A stretch of DNA of 64,000 bases from Nocardia bhagyanarayanae (GCF_006716565.1 NZ_VFPG01000002.1:372001-436000); one strand, 5' to 3'; positions 8,417 to 18,562 are shown, counted from the stretch's first letter. The notes: a model not told the origin generated them from the letters alone. Numbers and translations: made by a program.

Positions 8417-9205
8417 ATGTCTCCCACGGCGCAGGAAGTCGTCGAAGAACTGGCCGAGGAAAGGCCGATTCCCGACGTGAAGAAATGGGCGGCCGAGGCG
8501 CTCGGCACGTTCGTTCTGGTGATGGGCGGTGTCGGCACGGCGGTGCTGGCCGGTGAGCGGGTCGGCGCGCTGGGAGTGGCGCTCGCCTTCGGTCTCACGC
8601 TGATGTTCCTGGTGTACGCGATCGGACCGATCTCGGGGTGCCACGTCAACCCCGCGGTCACCCTCGGCCAGCTCATCATGGGCAGGCTGACCCCGCTCAA
8701 CGCGGGCGGCTACGTGATCGCGCAGTTGATCGGCGCGTTCATCTCCGGTCTCGTGCTGTTCGCGATCGCGAAGAATCTGCCCTCCTACGACCGCAGGGTC
8801 GACGGCCTCGGCGCCAACGGCTGGGGCGCGCACAGCCCGTCGGCCAAGACCGGCCCGCTGGGTGAGGTCGTCGTGCAGAACGGCTACGGCATGGCCTCGA
8901 TGATCATCATCGAGGTGATGCTCACCGCGCTGCTGGTCTTCGTGGTGCTCGCCTCCACCGACCAGATCTCCGACGTGCCGCTGGCCGGTCTGTCCATCGG
9001 CGTCACCCTCGCGGTGATCCACCTGATCTCCATCCCGGTGGACAACACCTCGGTGAACCCCGCGCGCAGCCTCGGCGTCGCGTTCTATCAGGAGGGCGCG
9101 GCCGGGCAGGTGTGGGCGTTCATCGTCTTCCCGCTGATCGGCGGCGTGCTCGGCGCGCTGATCTACGGCCTGCTGTACGGCCGGAGCCGGGAGATGATCA
9201 GCTGA
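8417..9205 (+). CDS. aqpZ: Aquaporin Z-like water channel (MIP family)
   Basis: The 262-residue protein is a six-helix major intrinsic protein of the plasma membrane. Both pore motifs are intact: HVNPAVTLG after helix 2 and [11 protein letters not shown] after helix 5. The second is preceded by HLISIPVDN, closely matching E. coli AqpZ, whose selectivity filter uses that His, a Thr and the Arg of NPAR; this favours water over glycerol. The start at ATG 8417 is supported by GGAAGG nine bases upstream and removes a non-homologous extension. It ends facing the PemK-like gene across a shared hairpin. Confidence 0.9.
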   Translation: MSPTAQEVVEELAEERPIPDVKKWAAEALGTFVLVMGGVGTAVLAGERVGALGVALAFGLTLMFLVYAIGPISGCHVNPAVTLGQLIMGRLTPLNAGGYVIAQLIGAFISGLVLFAIAKNLPSYDRRVDGLGANGWGAHSPSAKTGPLGEVVVQNGYGMASMIIIEVMLTALLVFVVLASTDQISDVPLAGLSIGVTLAVIHLISIPVDNTSVNPARSLGVAFYQEGAAGQVWAFIVFPLIGGVLGALIYGLLYGRSREMIS

Positions 9206-9256
9206 GTTGGCCGCCGACCCGGCCGACCGGGGCGGACGATGGTAGATCGGACGAGT

Positions 9257-9290
9257 GGCCCCGATTCCGGCACCGGCTGGAACCGGGGCC
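9257..9290. terminator. Bidirectional hairpin between aqpZ and the PemK-like gene
   Basis: GGCCCCG (9257-9263) pairs with CGGGGCC (9284-9290), and the inner TTCC/GGAA and GC/GC pairs extend the stem around an ACCG loop, with two mismatches. It lies between convergent genes and probably ends both transcripts. Confidence 0.65.
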
Positions 9291-9298
9291 GCTTCGTG

Positions 9299-9850
9299 TC
9301 AGCTCCAGTGGTACTCGACGACGAGCCGGTGGGCGACCAGATCGAAGGTCTTGCGGGCGAGGATGGCGCCCTCGCGGCGGATGCCCGCCTCGGGAACGTC
9401 GAGCACCCGGTCCAGGCGCACCCAGCTCGGCCTGCCGTCGTGGTCCCAGCTCCCGCTGCCGATGCCGAGCCAGTTACGGTCGTGTGCGCGTTCGGGATTC
9501 GAGGAGAGCATCAGGCCGAGCAGCGTGCGGCGGTCGCGGCCGACCACCAGCACCGGGCGGTCCTTGCCGTTGTTCGGGTCCTCCTCGTAGGGCACCCAGG
9601 TCCACACGATCTCGCCGGGATCGGCACGGCCGTCCAGGTGCGGGCAGTAGACGATCTGCCTGGCCCGCTGCGCGGTGGGCACCGGCGGCGACGCCGCGGG
9701 ACGCACGGATACGCCCCCGTCGCGGCGCTGCGCGAGCGAGCCGACCAGCCGATCCACCAGCCGAGGTCCCTGCTGCCGGACGATCTTGGGACCCTGCTCC
9801 TTCGCGATCAGGCTCAACTGCTTGCCGAGAGAGTTCCAACTTCGCGCCAT
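9299..9850 (-). CDS. PemK/MazF-fold family protein
   Basis: The 183-residue product has a helical N-terminus and a C-terminal PemK/MazF-like beta-barrel from about residue 75. The recognisable core is GEIVWTWVPYEED, then NNGKDRPVLVVGRD, and SWVRLDRVLDV. True MazF toxins are about 110 residues and sit beside an antitoxin; here there is no antitoxin gene and the N-terminal extension is unusual, so toxicity is not implied. The ATG at 9850 gives the MARSWNSLGKQL start. A homologue lies next to lepA in M. tuberculosis (Rv2405), so the position is conserved. Confidence 0.82.
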   Translation of the reverse strand: MARSWNSLGKQLSLIAKEQGPKIVRQQGPRLVDRLVGSLAQRRDGGVSVRPAASPPVPTAQRARQIVYCPHLDGRADPGEIVWTWVPYEEDPNNGKDRPVLVVGRDRRTLLGLMLSSNPERAHDRNWLGIGSGSWDHDGRPSWVRLDRVLDVPEAGIRREGAILARKTFDLVAHRLVVEYHWS

Positions 9851-9961
9851 CGTTGGAGGATAACGGTGTGGTGACGACTTCTCATCGGACCAGTGGACCG
9901 CGCCCACCCGCACCCATGGGACGATAGAGGGCAGTTTGCCGATACCCAGCTGAGGAGTGGA

Positions 9962-11812
9962 GTGCCCGCCAGCTTCGCCGACACGACGTTCACCGATCCG
10001 TCCCGGATCCGGAACTTCTGCATCATCGCGCACATCGACCACGGCAAGTCGACGCTGGCCGACCGGATGCTGCAGCTCACCGGTGTGGTCGAGGAGCGGG
10101 CGATGCGCGCCCAGTACCTGGACCGGATGGACATCGAGCGCGAACGCGGCATCACCATCAAGGCGCAGAACGTGCGGCTGCCGTGGCAGGTGGACGGCAC
10201 CGACTATGTGCTGCACCTCATCGACACCCCGGGCCACGTCGACTTCACCTACGAGGTGTCGCGCGCGCTGGAGGCCTGTGAGGGCGCGATCCTGCTGGTC
10301 GACGCCGCGCAGGGTATCGAAGCGCAGACCTTGGCCAACCTGTACCTGGCCATGGAACGGGATCTGACCATCATCCCGGTGCTGAACAAGATCGACCTAC
10401 CGGCCGCCGATCCGGATCGCTACGCCGCCGAGCTCGCCCACATCGTGGGTTGTGAGCCGGAGGACGTGCTGCGCGTCTCGGGCAAGACCGGAGTGGGCGT
10501 GCCGGAGCTGCTGAACAAGGTGATCGACCAGGTCCCGCCCCCGGTCGGCCAGGCCGACGCGCCCGCGCGCGCCCTGATCTTCGACTCGGTCTACGACACC
10601 TATCGCGGCGTGGTCACGTACGTGCGTGTGGTCGACGGCAAGCTGACCCCGCGCCAGAAGATCAAGATGATGTCCACCGGCGCCACCCACGAGCTGCTGG
10701 AGATCGGCATCGTCTCGCCCGAGCCCAAGCCCACCCAGGGCCTCGGTGTCGGCGAGGTGGGTTATCTGATCACCGGCGTGAAGGACGTGCGCCAGTCCAA
10801 GGTCGGTGACACCGTCACCACCGCGCGCGAGGGCGCGACCGAGGCGCTGACCGGTTATCGCGAACCGCGGCCGATGGTCTACTCCGGCTTGTACCCCGTC
10901 GACGGTTCGGACTACCCGGACCTGCGTGACGCCCTGGACAAGCTGCAGCTCAACGACGCCGCGCTGACCTACGTCCCGGAGACCTCGGTGGCGCTGGGCT
11001 TCGGCTTCCGCTGCGGCTTCCTGGGTCTGCTGCACATGGAGATCACCCGCGAGCGCCTGCAGCGCGAGTTCGGCCTGGACCTGATCTCGACCGCGCCCAA
11101 CGTGATCTACCGCGTGGTCATGGAGGACGGGCGCGAGCACATCGTCACCAACCCCTCGTACTGGCCGGAAGGCAAGGTGCGCCAGGCCTTCGAACCGGTC
11201 ACCAAGTGCACCGTCATCGCGCCGAGCGAGTTCATCGGCACCATCATGGAGCTGTGCCAGTCGCGGCGCGGTGAGCTGCTCGGCATGGACTACCTGTCCG
11301 AGACCCGCGTCGAGATGCGCTACATGCTGCCGATGGCGGAGATCATCTTCGATTTCTTCGATTCGCTGAAGTCGCGCACGCGCGGCTACGCCAGCCTGGA
11401 TTACGAAGAGGCGGGCGAGCAGGAGGCCGCGCTGGTGAAGGTGGACATCCTGCTGCAGGGTGAGGCCGTGGACGCGTTCAGTGCCATCGTGCACAAGGAC
11501 GCGGCTCAGGCCTACGGCAACAAGATGACCACCAAGCTGCGCGAGCTGATCCCGCGGCAGCAGTTCGAGGTCCCCATCCAGGCGGCGATCGGTTCGAAGA
11601 TCATCGCCCGCGAGAACATTCGCGCCATCCGTAAGGACGTGCTCGCCAAGTGCTACGGCGGTGACATCAGCCGTAAGCGCAAGCTGCTGGAGAAGCAGAA
11701 GGAGGGCAAGAAGCGCATGAAGACCATCGGTCGCGTGGACGTCCCCCAGGAAGCCTTCGTCGCGGCCCTCTCCTCGGATGCCCAGGCGGACAAGCCGAAA
11801 GACAAGAAGTAA
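9962..11812 (+). CDS. lepA: Elongation factor 4 (LepA) GTPase
   Basis: LepA is a translational GTPase acting on stalled or initiating ribosomes. The 616-residue product shows G1 AHIDHGKST (residues 23-31), G2 [11 protein letters not shown]3 DTPGHVDF and G4 NKID, followed by EF-G-like domains and the LepA-specific C-terminal domain with [17 protein letters not shown]. The GTG start at 9962 has GAGGAGTG upstream; the longer in-frame extension to 9893 lacks family similarity. It is transcribed divergently from the PemK-like gene, 111 bases away. Confidence 0.96.
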   Translation: MPASFADTTFTDPSRIRNFCIIAHIDHGKSTLADRMLQLTGVVEERAMRAQYLDRMDIERERGITIKAQNVRLPWQVDGTDYVLHLIDTPGHVDFTYEVSRALEACEGAILLVDAAQGIEAQTLANLYLAMERDLTIIPVLNKIDLPAADPDRYAAELAHIVGCEPEDVLRVSGKTGVGVPELLNKVIDQVPPPVGQADAPARALIFDSVYDTYRGVVTYVRVVDGKLTPRQKIKMMSTGATHELLEIGIVSPEPKPTQGLGVGEVGYLITGVKDVRQSKVGDTVTTAREGATEALTGYREPRPMVYSGLYPVDGSDYPDLRDALDKLQLNDAALTYVPETSVALGFGFRCGFLGLLHMEITRERLQREFGLDLISTAPNVIYRVVMEDGREHIVTNPSYWPEGKVRQAFEPVTKCTVIAPSEFIGTIMELCQSRRGELLGMDYLSETRVEMRYMLPMAEIIFDFFDSLKSRTRGYASLDYEEAGEQEAALVKVDILLQGEAVDAFSAIVHKDAAQAYGNKMTTKLRELIPRQQFEVPIQAAIGSKIIARENIRAIRKDVLAKCYGGDISRKRKLLEKQKEGKKRMKTIGRVDVPQEAFVAALSSDAQADKPKDKK

Positions 11813-12040
11813 GGGAGTTTTCGGGCGCGGGCCGAGTGGTCGTGCAGTCCACCGTGCCCGCGAAAAGGGGGCTTCCGTTCCGGTTGGCAGGATGGCAAGG
11901 TTGTTGTGCTCGTCACCGTCATGCGCTCCGCTTTCCTGGAGAATGTGACAACTGGGTTTTCCGGAAATATCCTCGAGTGATCTTCACTCGGTCTTCCCGG
12001 GGTGGTGAGGATTGCTGGAAACCCGAGATGTGGAGCTTGC
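11813..12040. other. 228-bp intergenic region after lepA
   Basis: CGCGGGC (11826-11832) pairs with GCCCGCG (11856-11862) around a 23-base loop; this may terminate lepA but has no U-run. The rest is less GC-rich than the flanks and probably holds the promoter of the downstream large gene. No gene is seen. Confidence 0.4.
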
Positions 12041-14224
12041 ATGACGCGTGACCTGCCTTTCGACGACGACACCGAGGTTGCCGAGCCCGAGGGGGACATC
12101 GCGTACCGTGTGGCGACCGGCGTCGCGCGCGTCGCGAGGGCCGGAGCGTACGTGACCGGCGGCGCCCTGATCGCCTCCAACGGCGGCGGAGTTCCGGCCC
12201 AACCGGATGGACAGCGTCTGGACAGCTGGAACGCGGGCTGGGCGCAAACGACCGACCCGGATCCCGATGTGCCGAGCCCCGTTGTCACCTTCCCGGATCC
12301 GGACCCCGATTCGCTGCCGCTCGCGCCGCCGCTCACCGCGGGTCCGCCGAACGCCGTCACCGCGCCGCTGCCGTCCACGCCCGGGTTCGAGCTCGGGCCC
12401 GCGCCCAAGCCGTCCGAGGACTACTGGACCAACAACCGCCCCGGCGAAACGGAGACCGAGTCGCCGTACGAGTGGTGGGACAGTCAGGGCGCCCCGAGCC
12501 CCGGCTTCGCCCCGACGCCGGGGTTCTCCGAGACTCCGGAGTACGGGGAGTGGAACCAGAGCCCGAGCGCGCCCGCCGAGTCCGCGCCCGGTTCGGCGTC
12601 GCCGTACGAATGGTGGGATCAGCAGGGTTTCGGCCTGCCGGGCCACGGACTGGGCCCGGCAGGGCACGGTTTCGGTATGCCGGGTAGTGACGGCTTCGTC
12701 GCGCCGGGCTCCAATCCGTTTGCGCTGCCGAAGATCCCCGCCGCCAAGGAGGCGAGCGACGGCGCGTCCGCCGGTGACAGCGCCCTGCCCGCCGACAACC
12801 TGTTCCGGACCGGCGACATGTTCGACGGGGTGGGGGCCGCGCCGGGGGACTTCGGCGTGTACCTGGGCGCCGACGCGAGCGCGGAGATCTGGACCCACTT
12901 GGACGTCGATTTCGGCGTCACCCCCGAAGGCGTGTACCTGACCACCGATCTGCGGGTCGAGGCCTCCGCGGGACTTACCGTGAAGTCGGCGGCGGGCACC
13001 AACATCGGCGACCAGCTCGACAACTTCTCGGACTGGCTCGAGGGTTCGCGCCCGGAGAGCGGCGCCGCCCGTGGCGCGGACCAGCAGCAGCCCGGTGCGA
13101 CGGCCGGTGGCACCGGTCTCGCGAGCGGTCTCTCGACTTCTGCCGCGCCTGCACCCGCGCCGGTCGCGCACGCGGCGCCCGCGCTCGCCGCACCGCAGCC
13201 GGTCGCTCCCGCGGTGGCCGCGGCGCCCGCGCCCGTGGCTCATGTCGCGACGTCCGCGCCCGTGGCTCCCGCGGTGGCCGCGCCCGCGGCCGTCGCCGCG
13301 CCCGCCGCTGTCGCCGCCCCCGTGGCGGCGACTCCGCTGCAGACCACGATTCAGCCGGAGGCCGCGACGACGCCCATCGCGAACGTCTTCGGCACGCCGG
13401 CGGGTCCGTCCCCGCTGACCGCGCCCGCGGCCGCGGTGCCCGCGCTGTTCGATCAGCACGTGCGGCCGACCACCGGCCCGTCGCCGGTGACCGGCGTCCC
13501 CAACCCGGCCGACACCTACCCGGGGACCACCGCGCCGACCACGATCACCCAGACGGTGCCGACGCCCAGCGTGCCGACTCCGACCAAGCCGGACACCGGC
13601 ACCGTGCCGACCCTGGAACCGGGCGTCACCAAGGTGCCGGGCGTGACCGTCCTGCCCACGCCGGGCGGCGGCGCCGACGTGATCACCAAGACGCCCGGCG
13701 TCACGGTGACCCCGCAGCCGTCCACCCCCGACGTCGACATCACCACCCCGGGCGGCGGAACCACCGGCGGCGGCACCGGAACGACCGGCGGAAGCACGGG
13801 GACCACGGGCGGCAACACCGGCGGCGGCGCCGGGACGGGCGGCGGCACCGGCACCGGCGGTACGGCCAACCCGGGCACGACCTACCCCACCGGCGGCCAG
13901 AGCACCCCCGACGTCCCCACGGTCTCGGTGCCTTCGCAGCCCCCGACGTACGACGCGCCGACGCAGGCGCCTACCGTTCCTTCTGTCGATGTCGACGCGC
14001 CGTCGGTCGTCGTGCCGACGCCGGTCACGCCGGTCAAGCCGCCGGTACTGGTCGAGCCGCCGAAGACGCGCCCGATCAGCGACGAGCTCGACCACGCGAG
14101 CTACCACCAGGTGGTCGCGCAGATGCCGATCGAGCACGGCGGACTGGGCGCGGGGCTGCTGCCGGGGACCACCATGACCGAGACACACCACCCGATCGCG
14201 GGACCGGACGTAACCCTGGTCTGA
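12041..14224 (+). CDS. Large Pro/Ala/Gly/Thr-rich protein upstream of a dynamin-like gene
   Basis: A 727-residue protein not recognised as any named family. The acidic N-terminus is followed by one modest hydrophobic stretch (about residues 20-47), then low-complexity sequence with a twice-repeated SPYEWWD motif (about 141-147 and 187-193). A non-repetitive block at about 270-335 (FGVYLGADASAEIW, GVYLTTDLRVEASAGL) looks folded and beta-rich. The remainder is Ala/Pro-rich, then Thr/Pro- and Gly-rich. I start at ATG 12041 (MTRDLPFDDD) rather than 12002. It lies 73 bases before a dynamin-like GTPase gene and is probably co-transcribed, so an IniB-like partner role is possible, but the IniB N-terminal domain is not evident. 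Confidence 0.7.
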   Translation: MTRDLPFDDDTEVAEPEGDIAYRVATGVARVARAGAYVTGGALIASNGGGVPAQPDGQRLDSWNAGWAQTTDPDPDVPSPVVTFPDPDPDSLPLAPPLTAGPPNAVTAPLPSTPGFELGPAPKPSEDYWTNNRPGETETESPYEWWDSQGAPSPGFAPTPGFSETPEYGEWNQSPSAPAESAPGSASPYEWWDQQGFGLPGHGLGPAGHGFGMPGSDGFVAPGSNPFALPKIPAAKEASDGASAGDSALPADNLFRTGDMFDGVGAAPGDFGVYLGADASAEIWTHLDVDFGVTPEGVYLTTDLRVEASAGLTVKSAAGTNIGDQLDNFSDWLEGSRPESGAARGADQQQPGATAGGTGLASGLSTSAAPAPAPVAHAAPALAAPQPVAPAVAAAPAPVAHVATSAPVAPAVAAPAAVAAPAAVAAPVAATPLQTTIQPEAATTPIANVFGTPAGPSPLTAPAAAVPALFDQHVRPTTGPSPVTGVPNPADTYPGTTAPTTITQTVPTPSVPTPTKPDTGTVPTLEPGVTKVPGVTVLPTPGGGADVITKTPGVTVTPQPSTPDVDITTPGGGTTGGGTGTTGGSTGTTGGNTGGGAGTGGGTGTGGTANPGTTYPTGGQSTPDVPTVSVPSQPPTYDAPTQAPTVPSVDVDAPSVVVPTPVTPVKPPVLVEPPKTRPISDELDHASYHQVVAQMPIEHGGLGAGLLPGTTMTETHHPIAGPDVTLV

Positions 14225-14297
14225 ACCGGATCAGCGGTGGTCCGGGAGCACGCACGCCGTATTCGTCGAGCGCGAGAACGAGGAGTTAGGAGGAGGC

Positions 14298-16088
14298 TTG
14301 TCTGCCGCAGCCGGGCTGGAGTCCGCGACGGTGAAACACCCGGACGCGATGGCACCGCTCATCCGGGTACTGGACGAACTGCGGGAGATGGCTCGCTCCG
14401 CGGGCCGCGACGACCTCGGCGGTCGGCTGAGCATGGTTCGTGCCAGGATCGGGGACCCGCGGGTCCGTCTCGTCGTTGTCGGCGATCCGAAGAACGGCAT
14501 GAGCACGCTCGTCAACAGCCTGGTAGGGGCGCAGGTGAGCGCCACCGAGACGGCACTGAGCGCACCGGTGATCGTGGAGTACGGCCCGGAGCCGACCGCC
14601 ACGCTGGTCAGGTCGACCGGGCCGGGCCGCACCGAGCGCCAGCCGGTGGACCCGCTGAATCCCGGTCCCGCGCTGGCCGCGCACGGCGTGATCCGCGCCG
14701 AATTCACCGAGCCGAGTGCGCTGCTCGCCGACGGCATCGTCCTGATGGACGCGCCGGGCTCCGGCGACGAGCACACCCGCTGGTCGATGATCGCGGCCGC
14801 CGACGCCGTGCTCTACGTCGCGGAGGCGTCGGCCGAGCTGACCCCCGTGCAGCTGGAGTATCTGCAGCGGGTGCAGCAGCTCTGTCCGACGGTCATCTGC
14901 GTGCTCAACAAGATCGACGTGCACCCGCAGTGGTCGCACGTGCAGCAGCGCAACCGCGATCTGCTCGACGCGGCCGGTCTCGGCTTCGCGGTGGCGCCGG
15001 TCTCCGCGCTGCTGCACCGGCAGGCGGGCAGCTACCAGCGCGACATCGAGTCCGGGGTGCCGCAGCTGATCGACCACCTGCGCGACTACGTGGTGGCGCG
15101 CGCCGATGCGGTGGCCCGTGACGCGGCCCTGCGTGACATCCGGCTTGTGGCAGACCATCTCGCGGTCACCCTGTACACCGAGGCCGAGGCGCTGCGCGAT
15201 CCGCGCCGCCGCGCCCAGATCACCGAGCAGCTGATCGCGGCCCGCGACGAGGCCGATCAGTTGCGCCAGCGCACCGCCAACTGGCAGGTCGCCTTGGCCG
15301 ACGGCGCCACCGAGCTGATGGCCGATATCGAGCACGACCTGCGCCACCGGCTGCGCAGCCTGGTGCGCGACGCCGAGGCCGAGATCGCGCAGACCGATCC
15401 GGCGCGCGGCTGGAAGGAGTTCGGCGCCGACCTGGACGCGCGCATCTGCGAGGCCGTCGAGGAGAACTTCGTCATGGCGCACTACCGGTCGGTGGAGCTG
15501 TGCGAGCAGGTGGCCGCGAAGTTCCCCGCCGACAATCGCACCCCGCCGCTGCCCGACCTACGCCTGACCAACCCTGGTGAGGTGCTGGAGGCAGTGGCTC
15601 CGCTGGAGTCGCTCGACAGCGCGAAAGGCGGTGTGACCGAACAGATTCTGTCCGGTCTGCGCGGTTCCTACGGCGGTATCCTGATGGTCGGTCTCGCCAC
15701 CAGCCTGCTCGGCATGTCGCTGGTGAACTGGTACTCGGCGGGCGCGGGCGTGCTGCTCGGCGTCAACGCGATCTGGGACGACCGCAAGAACCGCAAGCTG
15801 CGCCGTCGCGCCGAGGCCAAGGTCGCGGTGGCCAGGCTGATGGACGACGTGATCTTCCAGGTGAGCAAGGAATCGCGAAACCGGTTGCGCGCCATGCAGC
15901 GAACGCTGCGCGACCACTTCACCGACATCGCCACCGACGCGCTGCGCACGGCCGACGAGGCACTGCGCGTCGCGGAGGACGCCTACGGCAAGTACGGCGA
16001 CCGTCGCGAGGACCGCATCGCCGAACTCGACAGCAGTCTCGGCAAGCTGCGGGCCGTCCGCGACCGCGCCGACACCCTCGCCGCCTGA
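14298..16088 (+). CDS. Dynamin-like GTPase of the IniA/IniC type
   Basis: The 596-residue product has a GTPase domain with G1 GDPKNGMST (62-70), G3 DAPG (151-154) and G4 NKID (204-207), long helical regions, and a hydrophobic segment at about 459-493 that resembles the membrane-inserting paddle of bacterial dynamins. In mycobacteria IniA and IniC are induced by cell-wall drugs and remodel membranes. The G1 loop has Met where most P-loops have Lys (GMST, not GKST), which may change nucleotide handling. The TTG start follows AGGAGG four bases upstream; ATG 14349 is an alternative. Likely one operon with the upstream low-complexity gene. Confidence 0.85.
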   Translation: MSAAAGLESATVKHPDAMAPLIRVLDELREMARSAGRDDLGGRLSMVRARIGDPRVRLVVVGDPKNGMSTLVNSLVGAQVSATETALSAPVIVEYGPEPTATLVRSTGPGRTERQPVDPLNPGPALAAHGVIRAEFTEPSALLADGIVLMDAPGSGDEHTRWSMIAAADAVLYVAEASAELTPVQLEYLQRVQQLCPTVICVLNKIDVHPQWSHVQQRNRDLLDAAGLGFAVAPVSALLHRQAGSYQRDIESGVPQLIDHLRDYVVARADAVARDAALRDIRLVADHLAVTLYTEAEALRDPRRRAQITEQLIAARDEADQLRQRTANWQVALADGATELMADIEHDLRHRLRSLVRDAEAEIAQTDPARGWKEFGADLDARICEAVEENFVMAHYRSVELCEQVAAKFPADNRTPPLPDLRLTNPGEVLEAVAPLESLDSAKGGVTEQILSGLRGSYGGILMVGLATSLLGMSLVNWYSAGAGVLLGVNAIWDDRKNRKLRRRAEAKVAVARLMDDVIFQVSKESRNRLRAMQRTLRDHFTDIATDALRTADEALRVAEDAYGKYGDRREDRIAELDSSLGKLRAVRDRADTLAA

Positions 16089-16130
16089 CACCGTCCGACG
16101 CCGATCCGTGGGCGGGTCCGCCCGAGCCGC

Positions 16131-18119
16131 TCAGACCGGGCCGATCGGCGGGGAATGGGCGGGCTGGAACTGTCCGGCCTCACGCCGCTCCTCGGCCCTG
16201 ATCACGTGCGTCACCGCGTTGATCAGCGCCAGATGGGTGAACGCCTGCGGGTAGTTGCCCAGATGACGTCCGCTGCGCGGGTCGATCTCCTCGGCGTAGA
16301 GGCGCAGCGGGCTGGCGAAGCCGAGCAGACGCTCGCACAGGTGCCTGGCCCGCTGCAGTTCGCCGATCTCGACCAGCGCGGACACCAGCCAGAACGAGCA
16401 GATCGTGAAAGTGCCCTCCTCGCCGGACAGCCCGTCGTCGGTGGTCTCGGTGCGATAGCGCAGCACCAGCCCGTTGTCGGTGAGCCGGTCGGCGATGGCG
16501 AGCACGGTGGCCCGCACGCGGTGATCGTCGGGCGGCAGGAATCGGGTCAGCACCACCAGCAGCAGCGAGGCGTCCAAGGTGTTCCCGCCGTAGGTCTGGG
16601 TGAAGACGCCTTCGCTGGTCACGCCGTTGGCGAGGACGTCGTCCCTGATCTCCTCGGCGATCGCGTACCACTCGGTGGCGCGCTGGAACTGGCCGTGCAT
16701 CTCGGCGAGTTTGGCGCCGCGATCCAGCGCCACCCAGCACATCACCTTCGAGGACGTGAAGTGCTGGGTTTCCCCGCGCACCTCCCAAATGCCTCGGTCG
16801 GGCTCGCGCCAGTGCTTGATCGCGGCGTTCACCTGCCGCTCCAGCAGCGGCCACAGCGTTTCCGGAACCTGCTGGCGCGACTTCACATACAGATACACCG
16901 TGTCGAGCATGGTGCCCCAGATGTCGTGCTGGTCCTGGTTGAACGCGGCGTTGCCGATGCGGACCGGCTGGGCGCCGTCGTAGCCCTTCAGATACTCCAG
17001 TTCGCTCTCGACGATGTCGCGTTCGCCGCCGATGCCGTAAAGCACTTGGAGCTCGACGGGTTCGCCGTGCGCACCGGTGGTCGCGTCGTTGAGGAAGCAG
17101 AAGAAGTCGTCGGCCTCGCGGTCGAGTCCGAGTGTGTACAGGCCCCACAGCGCGAAGCTGGAGTCGCGCACCCAGCTGTAGCGGTAGTCCCAATTGCGTT
17201 CCCCGCCCGGGGTTTCCGGAAGTGACGTGGTTGCCGCGGCCATCAGCGCTCCGGTCGGCGCGTAGGTCAGGCCCTTGAGTGTCAACGCGCTGCGCTGTAA
17301 GTAGTTGCGCCACGGGTGATCCGGGAAATTGCCGAGGGTGATCCACTGCCGCCAGCATTCGATGGTGGCCCACATCTTCTGCGCCGCCTCCTCGAACGTC
17401 CGCGGGGCGGGCAGATCCGACCAGGTGAGCGCGACGAAGATCTGATCGCCTTCCTTCATCCTGGTACGCGCGCGAGCTTCGCGCCCCTCCAGGCCGAGGC
17501 GCAGATCGGTGGTGAGCACCAGGCTCGGGCCGCCGCTGGGATCGATGGTGCGCACCGCGGTGGCCTCTTCGTAGACCTTGCCGGTGTATTCCCAGCGGGC
17601 GGTGTCACGGTGGTAATCGAAGGAAGGCTGGCAGCTCATCTCCAGCTCGGCGGTGCCGTTCACGCACTTCACCGTGCGCAGCAACACGTGCTCGGCGTCC
17701 CAGTCCATCGGCGTGCGGCGGTAGGTCTTGCTGCGCTGATCGTTGTTGTGCCACGGGCCGAGTACCAGCGCGTCGCGCACGATGAGCCAGCCGGTCTCGG
17801 TCTGCCAAGTGGTCTCCAGGATCATGCCGCCGGGCAGGTAGCGACGCGCCGCCGGCACGTTGACGCCGTACGGGCCGATCCGGAAGTGCCCGGCGCTGCG
17901 ATCGAGCATCGCGCCGAAAATGCTGGGGGAGTCGGGGCGCGGTACGCACATCCACTCGACCGCGCCGTTGCTCGCGACCAGGCAATTGGTCTCGCAGTCG
18001 GAGAGGAAGGCGTAGTCGTCGATGGGCGGATGAGCGCCGCGGTGCCTGCTCGGAGACAGCGCACTCAGCACTGGCAGGTCGTCGGGCTTGTCGATGCTCA
18101 GATCATCCGTTGACGCCAT
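16131..18119 (-). CDS. Glycoside hydrolase family 15 protein, probable trehalase
   Basis: The 662-residue product matches the GH15 glucoamylase/trehalase family: an N-terminal beta-sandwich with YAFLSDCETNCLVASNGAVEW and a C-terminal (alpha/alpha)6 barrel with GGERNWDYRYSWVRDSSFAL and LYAEEIDP, which carry the usual catalytic acid region and the second conserved Glu. In M. tuberculosis the homologue at this locus (Rv2402) is described as a trehalase that hydrolyses trehalose to glucose. The start at ATG 18119 gives MASTDDLSID; a start 12 codons earlier lacks support. No signal peptide, so cytoplasmic. Convergent with the dynamin gene. Confidence 0.92.
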   Translation of the reverse strand: MASTDDLSIDKPDDLPVLSALSPSRHRGAHPPIDDYAFLSDCETNCLVASNGAVEWMCVPRPDSPSIFGAMLDRSAGHFRIGPYGVNVPAARRYLPGGMILETTWQTETGWLIVRDALVLGPWHNNDQRSKTYRRTPMDWDAEHVLLRTVKCVNGTAELEMSCQPSFDYHRDTARWEYTGKVYEEATAVRTIDPSGGPSLVLTTDLRLGLEGREARARTRMKEGDQIFVALTWSDLPAPRTFEEAAQKMWATIECWRQWITLGNFPDHPWRNYLQRSALTLKGLTYAPTGALMAAATTSLPETPGGERNWDYRYSWVRDSSFALWGLYTLGLDREADDFFCFLNDATTGAHGEPVELQVLYGIGGERDIVESELEYLKGYDGAQPVRIGNAAFNQDQHDIWGTMLDTVYLYVKSRQQVPETLWPLLERQVNAAIKHWREPDRGIWEVRGETQHFTSSKVMCWVALDRGAKLAEMHGQFQRATEWYAIAEEIRDDVLANGVTSEGVFTQTYGGNTLDASLLLVVLTRFLPPDDHRVRATVLAIADRLTDNGLVLRYRTETTDDGLSGEEGTFTICSFWLVSALVEIGELQRARHLCERLLGFASPLRLYAEEIDPRSGRHLGNYPQAFTHLALINAVTHVIRAEERREAGQFQPAHSPPIGPV

Positions 18120-18202
18120 ACCCCATGATGTGTGCCACGCGCGCCCGCCGTCCACCGAATGCGCCGGTCGGTTGCTCGGCTCGGGCCAGTAGGCTGGTAT
18201 TC

Positions 18203-18478
18203 GTGCATCGCGTTGCAGGTTGGTGGGACGGTTTCGAGCTGTGGGTCGCGGGATTGCCGTTCATCCCGCAGTTCCTCGTGGTCCTCGTCGGCATGGTCCC
18301 GGTGAGCTTCGCCATCGCGTACCTGCTCGATCGCGCGCTGCGCGCCACGCTTCAGCTGCTCGGGCGCGACAGCCAGGTCGCCGAACTCGCCGACGCCGCG
18401 GTGCTCGCCGAACCCGCCCCGATTCTGGTCGAGGAGCCGATCACCGACCGCAGGCCCGTGCAGAGCGGAGCGCGTTGA
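18203..18478 (+). CDS. Small single-pass membrane protein
   Basis: A 91-residue protein with GTG start (VHRVAGWWDG) and one clear membrane helix at about residues 16-42 (LPFIPQFLVVLVGMVPVSFA), followed by an acidic soluble tail rich in Ala and Glu. Small membrane proteins occupy the matching position beside the trehalase gene in mycobacteria (Rv2401A region). Its TGA overlaps the ATG of the next 25-codon gene. Function unknown. Confidence 0.72.
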   Translation: MHRVAGWWDGFELWVAGLPFIPQFLVVLVGMVPVSFAIAYLLDRALRATLQLLGRDSQVAELADAAVLAEPAPILVEEPITDRRPVQSGAR

Positions 18479-18555
18479 TGCCGCGCTCCCGGGTCCAGCT
18501 GGCCCTGCTCGCCCTGCTCGTGCTCGTCGTCATCGCCTGGTTCTTCACCCGCTGA
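18478..18555 (+). CDS. 25-residue membrane microprotein
   Basis: The ATG overlaps the stop of the preceding gene (TGATG), a coupled arrangement. The product is a basic tetrapeptide-like start (MPRSR) followed by VQLALLALLVLVVIAWFFTR, a single hydrophobic helix ending in Arg. Length and composition fit a small membrane-embedded partner of the upstream 91-residue membrane protein. A strong hairpin follows 8 bases after the stop. Function unknown; the coupled position is the main support. Confidence 0.6.
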   Translation: MPRSRVQLALLALLVLVVIAWFFTR

Positions 18556-18562
18556 CACTCTC

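Noticed and set aside
9299..9850. Toxin-antitoxin module
   Set aside because: The PemK-like protein has a long N-terminal extension and no antitoxin gene beside it; the position is a conserved housekeeping one.
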